NCBI GenBank assembly: GCA_938050265.1
Contig: CALLJT010000096.1
Coordinates: forward strand, 1 to 16,984
Direction of reading: 5' to 3'
Length of the DNA stretch: 16,984 nt
Source: Candidatus Saccharimonadia bacterium
GTDB lineage: Bacteria; Patescibacteriota; Saccharimonadia; Saccharimonadales; SZUA-47
The position numbers were made by a program, and so were the translations under genes. Of the stretch, positions 12,047-16,984 are shown piece by piece. Numbering within the stretch: the stretch's first letter is position 1; each line of letters begins with the position of its first letter. The notes below the pieces were generated by a model that ran no database searches, was not told where the DNA came from, and saw only the letters and a program-made list of their open reading frames with translations.

Positions 12047-12077
12047 TTTGGTGGAGCATATAGTAGGACTATATGCT
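12047..12077 (-). repeat. Duplicated tRNA-Ala 3' end forming a perfect hairpin
   Basis: Fifteen bases (12047-12061, TTTGGTGGAGCATAT) are identical to 12121-12135, which covers the 3' end of the tRNA including the encoded CCA. The duplicate is also the 3' arm of a perfect 10-bp, 3-base-loop hairpin (12055-12064 with 12068-12077). On the minus strand the RNA reads hairpin-CCACCAAA, like a tRNA acceptor end. It lies in the 5' leader of the 11020-11991 gene. It may be a relic of integration at the tRNA 3' end or a duplicated tRNA remnant. Confidence 0.6.
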
Positions 12078-12097
12078 TACCGCGCTTACAGTATCGC

Positions 12098-12122
12098 AAG
12101 CGAGCTTTCATATTTCTCGCTT
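12098..12122 (-). other. Hairpin immediately 3' of the tRNA
   Basis: A perfect 7-bp stem, AAGCGAG (12116-12122 on the minus strand) with CTCGCTT (12098-12104), encloses an 11-base loop. It abuts the tRNA CCA directly. Only two Ts end the stem, so termination is uncertain; a 3'-processing role is possible. Confidence 0.4.
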
Positions 12123-12199
12123 TGGTGGAGCATATCGGACTTGAACCGATGGCCTCTTCAATGCCATTGAAGCGCTCTAGCCAACTGAGCTAATGCCCC
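12123..12199 (-). tRNA. tRNA-Ala, anticodon GGC, CCA encoded
   Basis: The minus strand folds as a standard 77-base cloverleaf. The acceptor stem pairs GGGGCAT with ATGCTCC, the D arm is GCTC-AGTTGGCTA-GAGC, the anticodon stem pairs CTTCA with TGAAG around the loop ATGGCAT, and the T arm is ATCGG-TTCAAGT-CCGAT. The loop gives anticodon GGC (reads GCC, and GCU by wobble). The acceptor contains G3-U70, the main AlaRS identity element, followed by discriminator A and encoded CCA. All arms pair fully, so it should be functional. Confidence 0.97.
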
Positions 12200-12210
12200 A
12201 CGTGAATCTT

Positions 12211-12216
12211 ATTATA
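12211..12216 (-). promoter_or_regulatory. -10 box of the tRNA-Ala gene
   Basis: TATAAT on the minus strand lies 11 bases before the mature tRNA 5' end, giving a very short 5' leader for RNase P. No good -35 match is found at 17-18 bp. Confidence 0.5.
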
Positions 12217-12316
12217 CAGGTTCAAATCTGGACTTGACCCACCTTCGGCGAGCTCGCAACTATTTCTAATTCTACAATAGTATCCAATGCAGTGCGATAC
12301 ATTTCGCACGTAAAGC

Positions 12317-12344
12317 AAAAAATCACCGACCGAAGTGGTGATTT
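12317..12344 (-). terminator. Intrinsic terminator with UUCG tetraloop
   Basis: On the minus strand AAATCACC (12337-12344) pairs with GGTGATTT (12320-12327). The loop can extend the stem by AC/GU to a C-UUCG-G tetraloop with one bulged C. The stem is followed by more Ts (GGTGATTTTTTGCTTT). This is the most convincing intrinsic terminator in the window and marks the 3' end of the predicted ncRNA. Confidence 0.8.
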
Positions 12345-12435
12345 ATTGCTACCGGATGTGCCCACCCGGCTCGGGTAATTGTGTAATTTTGTTTTGAAAA
12401 TTTTTGTTTCTACTCGAGCCATGACACCCGGTACT
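12317..12435 (-). ncRNA. Predicted ~119-nt structured non-coding RNA
   Basis: A complete small RNA gene can be read on the minus strand. A promoter (12442-12471) predicts a start at the A at 12435. Two bases later a closing stem begins: TACCGG (12428-12433) with CCGGTA (12350-12355), then GTGT with GCAC, then GGCTCG (12415-12420) with CGAGCC (12368-12373). These enclose a 41-base A/U-rich loop (12374-12414). A terminator with a UUCG tetraloop follows after a short A-rich linker. I do not recognise the family: SRP RNA (no GGAA/AGCA domain), tmRNA and RNase P RNA are excluded by missing motifs. It lies between the plus-strand Nudix gene and tRNA-Ala. It could instead be a leader or riboswitch, but the next minus-strand gene is a tRNA with its own -10 box. 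Confidence 0.6.
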
Positions 12436-12441
12436 ATAAAC

Positions 12442-12471
12442 AGTATATACCGCATACGCTTTACACGTCAA
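12442..12471 (-). promoter_or_regulatory. Promoter of the predicted ncRNA
   Basis: TTGACG (12466-12471) and TATACT (12442-12447) on the minus strand are 18 bp apart, each one mismatch from consensus. The predicted start at 12435 falls two bases before the first paired base of the RNA. Confidence 0.65.
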
Positions 12472-12530
12472 CAAATCGCTGCGGCACATCATGTGTTAAG
12501 AACGTCACGGAAAAATCAAACCAAGGCAGA

Positions 12531-12539
12531 TGTGATACT
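12531..12539 (+). promoter_or_regulatory. Extended -10 box of the plus-strand Nudix gene
   Basis: TGTGATACT fits an extended -10 (TGn then GATACT, 12534-12539). Transcription would begin near 12546, two bases before the ATG at 12548, again suggesting a near-leaderless mRNA. No -35 box is seen. Confidence 0.45.
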
Positions 12540-12547
12540 TTATATGT

Positions 12548-13015
12548 ATGGATGAAAATATAAACCATGTTGAGTTCGCAAAACATGGTCACACATGGAG
12601 TGTACCTGACGCTTTTTATCGAATAAGCATAAAGCTTATCATCAAAGATAACGATGGCAGAATATTAGTTCAAAAAAGACTGAACAACGAACTCTATGAA
12701 CTACCTGGGGGTGGCCTGGACTGGGGTGAAGACTACAAGACAGCAATTCGACGAGAACTAACTGAAGAGACAAACCTTTCTCTTGATCGAATTGACGCTC
12801 AACCCTTTGCGCAAATATACAGCCAGCACCGCACCAAGTATCACGCTCTCAAAATATACTATACTGCGGATGTCTCTGGTACACTTATCGATAATGAACC
12901 TCACAAAATCCACAACCTGTGGGTAGACCAAGAGACGTTTCGGACTCTCAAGTTCCAGACAGACGAAAAAGGCATACTTGAGTACACAGACACGATCTGG
13001 CCTACAGACTCTTAA
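12548..13015 (+). CDS. Nudix hydrolase (155 aa)
   Basis: A second, unrelated-looking Nudix enzyme on the opposite strand to its neighbours. The Nudix box is at residues 55-77, G-GLDWG-E-DYKTAIR-RELTEETNL. It keeps all acidic catalytic residues but has Asn in place of the last Gly of the consensus. It is preceded by strands FYRISIKLIIKDNDGRILVQKR and ELYELPGGG. The substrate cannot be predicted. The coding DNA looks more A/T-rich, with more AAA, ATA and AAC codons than the neighbouring operon, which together with the lone orientation hints at separate acquisition. The 3' end overlaps the 3' end of the pyrophosphatase gene by 14 bp (13002-13015), so transcripts from the two strands are complementary there. 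Confidence 0.88.
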   Translation: MDENINHVEFAKHGHTWSVPDAFYRISIKLIIKDNDGRILVQKRLNNELYELPGGGLDWGEDYKTAIRRELTEETNLSLDRIDAQPFAQIYSQHRTKYHALKIYYTADVSGTLIDNEPHKIHNLWVDQETFRTLKFQTDEKGILEYTDTIWPTDS

Positions 13016-13547
13016 CGAACGCCCCGACCTCTTCGAACGGCTTGATCTTGGCGTACCACGTACGAAACGTTTCATCGTCCATTTGGCCAAGGGTTTTATC
13101 TGACCCCACGGGGACGAACACCTGGTTCCACCCGAACCCGTTATCACCAGCAGGTAGCGGTGCGACAGTGCCTTCTAGACTGCGTTCAAATATCGCAATC
13201 TCTGTGCCGTCAAAATAGGCAATTGCCGCTCCGGCAGTACACGATCGATCATCGTAATCATTCAAAATCCGGCAGAGACCTTCCGCGCCAAGCTGCTCCA
13301 AGAACCATTTAATAAGCGTACCGGGCAGCTCACCGAGGGCATGAAACACTAAACGAGTATCCTCAACGATAACCGGTCGCTCTGCAATCGCGTATGCAGA
13401 CCTCGCTTTGTACTCGACAATCTCACGTAGATCAAGACTCTGGATCTCATCGACATCGAGCTCTATCCGCTCAATATCTAGCCCGGTCATATCATTAAAA
13501 TACTTGGCCTTATTGGCATTCCCCGTCACATATGCAGGCGGCTTCAT
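13002..13547 (-). CDS. Inosine/xanthosine triphosphate pyrophosphatase (Ham1/ITPA family)
   Basis: Hydrolyses dITP, ITP and XTP to monophosphates, keeping deaminated purines out of DNA and RNA. Family motifs: VTGNANKAKYF at 7-17, VEDTRLVFHALGELPG at 61-76, IKWFLEQLGAEGL at 79-91, DRSCTAGAAIAYFDG at 100-114 and FGWNQVFVPVG at 138-148. The order and the LPG-xx-IKWFLxxLG-xEGL segment are closer to the archaeal/eukaryotic ITPA form than to bacterial RdgB. Length 181 is normal. Its ATG overlaps the ligA stop codon (ATGA), indicating translational coupling with DNA ligase, a sensible pairing for DNA-precursor quality. The tail overlaps the convergent Nudix gene by 14 bp. Confidence 0.9.
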   Translation of the reverse strand: MKPPAYVTGNANKAKYFNDMTGLDIERIELDVDEIQSLDLREIVEYKARSAYAIAERPVIVEDTRLVFHALGELPGTLIKWFLEQLGAEGLCRILNDYDDRSCTAGAAIAYFDGTEIAIFERSLEGTVAPLPAGDNGFGWNQVFVPVGSDKTLGQMDDETFRTWYAKIKPFEEVGAFVKSL

Positions 13548-15559
13548 AGCATCTCCAGCAACGTTTGTTCATCTATTACTTCAGTCCCGACCTTTTTAGC
13601 TTTCTCGGCTTTGGATGTACCTGCCTTTGCGCCCATAACAAGGTAGGTGGTTCCTTTGGCTACGCTCGACTGGAATGTGCCACCAAGTTCACGTATGCGC
13701 TCTGCGGCTTTGTCGCGGCTTAGTCCCTGCAGTGTACCGGTTATGACGAAGCTCTTGCCCGACAGCGGACCACCTGTTTTCTTGACGTCTTCTGGCCAGA
13801 CTCCAAGTTTACGAAACTTAGCAAGTAAAGCCTGGTTGTCGTCGTCTATAAACCACGCCAGTACTGACTCGGCCACGATCTCACCAACTCCATCAACTGC
13901 CTTGAGATCTTCATACGTTGCTGTGCCGATGTTGTCGAGTTTTTTGTATGTATTTGCCAGATCTATTGCGGTTTGCGCCCCGACATGGCGTATGCCCAGG
14001 CCAAAAATAAACCGGCTCAGTGGCGGCGTCTTTTTGTCTGCGATTGCAGCGACGAGGTTGCGCGCAGACAACTCCGCAAACCGCTCTAAACTCTCAAGCT
14101 GCTTGGTGCTCAGCGTATAAATATCTGCAAAATCGTTAACGAGTTTAGAATCTACCAATGCGACGACGTTTTTCTCACCTAAGCCGTCTATGTCCAGTGC
14201 GCCTTTACTGGCGAAGTGCTGCAAACCGCGCTTGAGTAAGATCGGACCAGTTGCGCCTTTGACCCGAAAAACCACCTCGCCTTCCGGACGCTCAAACGTC
14301 AGCTCCGGATACTGTCGTGAAAGCTCGGTTTCATACCGATACCGCTTTGCGCCTTTCGGTCGAAGCTCCATGATCACGTTTTGGACCTGCGGGATAATGT
14401 CGCCGGCTTTATATATAACTACCGTGTCACCAATTCGGATATCTTTGCGGTCAATTTCATCTGCATTGTGCAGGCTGGCATGCTGTACCGTCGTGCCTGC
14501 CACGCTAACTGGATCGAACACCGCGACTGGGGTAGCAGCGCCCGTCCGCCCGATACTTATGACGATGTCTTTGACGACAGTCACGGCTTCTTCAGCAGGG
14601 TATTTAAAGGCAACTGCCCCACGTGGCGCCTTACCAACGACTCCGAGAGACTCAAACACTGCTCGATCATTCAGCTTCACTACCATACCGTCGGTGTTGA
14701 ATGGCAACTGTTCGCGGTCGTGCTCCCACGAGTCTACGACACTCATCAGAGCATCTATACCGACAGCAACCTGAGCCTGCGGATTACTGTATAGACCAAG
14801 CTCACGAGCGATTTCGTATGCCTCCCCGTTGGTGGCAATTTCAGTTGGGTCCTCTCTCAGCACATCATACGCGTGAAACCTCAGCGGCCTCTCTGCTACA
14901 AGACGAGGGTCAAGCTGGCGGATCGTACCGGCGCTCAAATTGCGCGGGTTTTTAAACATCGGCAGTCCATCAGCCTCTCGCTGAACATTCAGAGATTCGA
15001 ATTCAGCTTTGTACATGATGATTTCACCTCGAACCTCCGTGCGACCACTTAAAAAACGAGCGTATTTTTTCGTGGCACGCAGTCTCAACGGAATACTCTG
15101 GATCGTACGAATGTTTGTAGTGACATCTTCACCTGTCCTGCCATCTCCGCGTGTGACCGCTGTCTGAAGTTCACCATCCTGGTAAACCAACGAACAGGCC
15201 AGTCCGTCCATTTTGACGTCCATGAAGTACTCTTTGGCGTGCCCTGGTGCGAGCTTTTCGGTTCGTGTACTCCACGCCTCAACCTCACCTCTGTCGAACA
15301 CGTCGCTTAGACTCATCATCGGGTAGACGTGGTTGACTTTACTGAATGCATCGAGCGGCTGCCCTGCGACCCGTTGCGTTGGAGAGTCACTTGTCACGAG
15401 ATGCGGGAACTGATCCTCCAGCTGGACTAATTCGTGCTTGAGGCCATCTGCTGCCGATTCACTCATAGTCGAGGTGTCTCGTACGTGATAGTGATACCGA
15501 TAGTCATTGATCACGTTTCGCAGATTTGCAATACGCTCCTGAGCCTGCGCCTCCGTCAT
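13544..15559 (-). CDS. ligA: NAD+-dependent DNA ligase with no zinc-finger cysteines
   Basis: Seals nicks between Okazaki fragments and in repair using NAD+. Domains in order: Ia NAD-binding (about 1-70, YHYHVRD for the usual YY motif), nucleotidyltransferase (70-315) with catalytic K116 in VKMDGLACSL, GDGRTGEDVT and VRGEI, then TDGMVVKLND and RGAVAFKYP; OB fold (about 320-400); zinc-finger position (about 400-440); helix-hairpin-helix (about 440-585); BRCT (about 596-671, SGKSFVITGTLQG). Length 671 is normal. The four-cysteine zinc finger is lost: residues 401-440 contain none, and the only cysteine in the protein is C122. The gene starts 3 bp after the membrane protein gene and overlaps the pyrophosphatase gene by ATGA. 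The rest of the protein looks fully functional. Confidence 0.97.
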   Translation of the reverse strand: MTEAQAQERIANLRNVINDYRYHYHVRDTSTMSESAADGLKHELVQLEDQFPHLVTSDSPTQRVAGQPLDAFSKVNHVYPMMSLSDVFDRGEVEAWSTRTEKLAPGHAKEYFMDVKMDGLACSLVYQDGELQTAVTRGDGRTGEDVTTNIRTIQSIPLRLRATKKYARFLSGRTEVRGEIIMYKAEFESLNVQREADGLPMFKNPRNLSAGTIRQLDPRLVAERPLRFHAYDVLREDPTEIATNGEAYEIARELGLYSNPQAQVAVGIDALMSVVDSWEHDREQLPFNTDGMVVKLNDRAVFESLGVVGKAPRGAVAFKYPAEEAVTVVKDIVISIGRTGAATPVAVFDPVSVAGTTVQHASLHNADEIDRKDIRIGDTVVIYKAGDIIPQVQNVIMELRPKGAKRYRYETELSRQYPELTFERPEGEVVFRVKGATGPILLKRGLQHFASKGALDIDGLGEKNVVALVDSKLVNDFADIYTLSTKQLESLERFAELSARNLVAAIADKKTPPLSRFIFGLGIRHVGAQTAIDLANTYKKLDNIGTATYEDLKAVDGVGEIVAESVLAWFIDDDNQALLAKFRKLGVWPEDVKKTGGPLSGKSFVITGTLQGLSRDKAAERIRELGGTFQSSVAKGTTYLVMGAKAGTSKAEKAKKVGTEVIDEQTLLEML

Positions 15560-15562
15560 ACG

Positions 15563-16561
15563 CTACAGTAGCTCCCGATAGAGCACGAACAAATACGCAA
15601 CCGCGAACGGAATCACCAGTATCGTGAGTATCATATACAATACTTGTGCGAAAAGCGCTGAGACATATATAGCTGGCAATATCGTCATGACATACACCAA
15701 ACCAATTATCAGCATGAGTGCCAGCACTCGCCCCATGACTGCGAACCTGCGGTTCTCGACAAGCTTCTTGCTTTCGCGTACTGCAACCGTTGGCGTTACG
15801 TCTGGCAGAGTCACGACAAACAACGCCACATATCCTGTGGCTACGAGGTAAAAACTCAAGACGATGCTGCCCAGGTAGAGACCAAGCCAGAGAAACTGTT
15901 CGATTGTACTGACTGCCAGCCCGCCTTCAGCGACTGATGCATAGATCGTTCCTCCGAGCACAGATGGCACCGAATACACCCCGAGCAGGAAAATTATCGC
16001 GATAAACGGTACGATTGGATACATCCCTTTATAGAACGCCTCTTTGATAGTTGGTCGCTGACCCGCCTGCTGCTGACGAAACAGCCAAATAAACGCAAGT
16101 ATACTCGCGAGCAAAAACAGCGTCTGATACATGCTTGAGACTTCTCCCGTCGCACGAAACGATGACTGCATCACGTTACCGAGTAGCGTGATGTTAGTCG
16201 TCAGCGCAGACGCGCTTTCTGTTGCGCCGGCCAGCTGTTCCCGCGTGGTCGCGAAGTTCAACGGAGCAGCCACGCCGCTCACAAACACCAATGACAGCAC
16301 TCCATACACCACAACAAACCAGCTCACTGCGCCACGGTTGGCGAGCAGCAAACGCACTGCTTTACGCGCAATCGCACTGATAGACGGCAGTTTTGTATTG
16401 AGCGCTCCTGATGCGATGGTTTTTTTTAGTTTTTTGCTGGTTGGTTGTTTGCGTAGTTTTTTTGTACTGTCTGAAATTTTAGGGGTTTTGACTATCGGTT
16501 TAGATTGCTTGGCGCGCTTTTTCTTAGCAGTAGACGTACGCTTTGATTTCGCAGCTGCCAT
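15563..16561 (-). CDS. Polytopic membrane protein of unknown function (332 aa)
   Basis: No family recognised with confidence. The first about 58 residues are extremely Lys/Ser/Thr-rich (KSKRTSTAKKKRAKQSK), cytoplasmic and probably disordered. They are followed by about six membrane segments: 79-97, 146-162, 181-198, 223-248, 276-297 and 301-327. A loop rich in Ala/Thr/Asn (about 100-140) lies between the first two. The cytoplasmic segment SKKLVENRRFAVMGRVLAL recalls the motif common in DUF975-like and glycerophosphodiesterase membrane-domain proteins, a weak hint only. It is 2 bp from htpX upstream and 3 bp from ligA downstream, so it belongs to one operon. The pairing with HtpX may point to membrane quality control, but this is inference. 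Confidence 0.8.
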   Translation of the reverse strand: MAAAKSKRTSTAKKKRAKQSKPIVKTPKISDSTKKLRKQPTSKKLKKTIASGALNTKLPSISAIARKAVRLLLANRGAVSWFVVVYGVLSLVFVSGVAAPLNFATTREQLAGATESASALTTNITLLGNVMQSSFRATGEVSSMYQTLFLLASILAFIWLFRQQQAGQRPTIKEAFYKGMYPIVPFIAIIFLLGVYSVPSVLGGTIYASVAEGGLAVSTIEQFLWLGLYLGSIVLSFYLVATGYVALFVVTLPDVTPTVAVRESKKLVENRRFAVMGRVLALMLIIGLVYVMTILPAIYVSALFAQVLYMILTILVIPFAVAYLFVLYRELL

Positions 16562-16563
16562 GC

Positions 16564-16984
16564 CTATATGTGCTCGCTCATGTTGCGAATACGGCCGATC
16601 CTGTCGTCGACAGGAGGGTGCGTACTAAATAGCGACGCGAGAGACTTGCCGCTCAATGGATTAGAGATGAACAAATGCGCTGTGCTGGCATTGGCGCGTT
16701 TCAAATGCGATCCACCGTCGCGGATTTTTTCAAGCGCGCTGGCAAGTCCTTCAGGGTACCGAGTCGTCATGACGCCTGTTGCGTCTGCTAGATACTCACG
16801 CCTACGTGAAACCGCCATCTGGATCATACTTGCGACAATTGGCACTGCGATCATAGCTGCAATCCCGAGCGCCATTGAAAACGCACCACCCCCGGGACCC
16901 TCATCATCGTCACCACCGCGCAGTGCGCCGCCAAACAATGCACCACGCATCATCATGTCGGCCATGATCGACACGACAGACACC
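16564..16984 (-). CDS. htpX: HtpX-like M48 membrane metalloprotease (5' end outside the window)
   Basis: Only the C-terminal ~140 residues are present. HtpX is a zinc-dependent inner-membrane protease that degrades misfolded membrane proteins. The visible part has a hydrophobic helix, MALGIAAMIAVPIVASMIQM, then AVSRRREYLADATG with the downstream Glu zinc ligand of the family. EGLASALEKI and AHLFISNPL follow, and finally LFSTHPPVDDRIGRI, the canonical HtpX ending. The HEXXH motif and N-terminal helices must lie to the right of the window. A Gly/Asp-rich stretch, GGALRGGDDDEGPGGG, separates the helices, as in many HtpX proteins. It is followed after 2 bp by the membrane protein gene, so it heads the operon as seen here. 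Confidence 0.93.
   Translation of the reverse strand, partial: VSVVSIMADMMMRGALFGGALRGGDDDEGPGGGAFSMALGIAAMIAVPIVASMIQMAVSRRREYLADATGVMTTRYPEGLASALEKIRDGGSHLKRANASTAHLFISNPLSGKSLASLFSTHPPVDDRIGRIRNMSEHI

Noticed and set aside
12217..12237. A T-arm-like GGTTCAAAT on the plus strand next to tRNA-Ala, suggesting a second tRNA
   Set aside because: Only about three pairs can form around it and no acceptor, D or anticodon arms are found nearby.
12222..12455. A 77-codon minus-strand open frame between tRNA-Ala and the plus-strand Nudix gene
   Set aside because: It spans the strong UUCG-loop terminator and the closing stems of the predicted ncRNA, has no recognisable protein features, and the ncRNA model explains the promoter, structure and terminator better.
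1..16984. CRISPR array, prophage, insertion sequence with transposase, or restriction system
   Set aside because: No regularly spaced repeats and no open frames with transposase, integrase, phage or nuclease motifs were found other than the coding-free MITE-like element.

Overview
The window looks like ordinary chromosome from a member of the Candidatus Patescibacteria, most likely Candidatus Saccharibacteria (TM7). This is inferred from gene content: a compact minus-strand gene block with a ribosome-biogenesis cluster, a shortened MurF-like ligase, an HtpX / NAD-ligase neighbourhood and several single-pass envelope proteins with no recognisable family. TGA ends at least two genes cleanly, which argues against the TGA=Gly code of Gracilibacteria and Absconditabacteria. 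No plasmid, phage or CRISPR feature was found.

Layout. (1) 57-4499, minus strand, transcribed right to left: bL32 (rpmF), NusB, a Nudix hydrolase, RNase III (rnc), bS16 (rpsP), a KhpA-like KH protein and TrmD. This is a ribosome and RNA maturation cluster with a strong internal promoter before rpsP. The 364 bp between the KH gene and trmD hold several hairpins and a probable non-coding RNA that ends at a terminator (742-783). (2) 4624-5037, plus strand: an unrecognised single-pass membrane protein, divergent from rpmF, whose promoter shares its -35 box with the rpmF promoter. (3) 5091-7946: a leucyl-tRNA synthetase with an ASCH-like domain inserted inside the catalytic core. (4) 7992-8112: a 121-bp MITE-like element with terminal inverted repeats and flanking near-identical 10-bp direct repeats. 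Related half-copies lie at 1-35 and 10974-11020. (5) 8122-11991: a MurF-like ligase and two anchored extracytoplasmic proteins of unknown function. (6) 12047-12471: tRNA-Ala(GGC), a hairpin that repeats the tRNA 3' end, and a compact predicted ncRNA gene with its own promoter, closing stem and UUCG-loop terminator. (7) 12548-13015: a plus-strand Nudix hydrolase convergent with the next operon. (8) 13002-16984, minus: htpX (5' end outside the window), a six-helix membrane protein, ligA and an ITPA-type dITP/XTP pyrophosphatase, packed with 2-3 bp gaps or ATGA overlap.

How they fit together. Region 1 makes and matures ribosomes: rRNA processing by RNase III, antitermination by NusB, tRNA m1G37 by TrmD, and two ribosomal proteins. 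LeuRS and tRNA-Ala supply translation. MurF-like acts in peptidoglycan precursor synthesis and the anchored proteins act at the envelope. LigA with the house-cleaning pyrophosphatase and Nudix enzymes serves DNA synthesis and nucleotide-pool hygiene. Several genes have no Shine-Dalgarno sequence and a -10 box right at the start codon, suggesting leaderless or near-leaderless messages.

The best candidates for something undescribed are the MITE-like repeat family at gene junctions, the two predicted ncRNAs, the ASCH-like insertion in LeuRS and the cysteine-free zinc-finger region of LigA.
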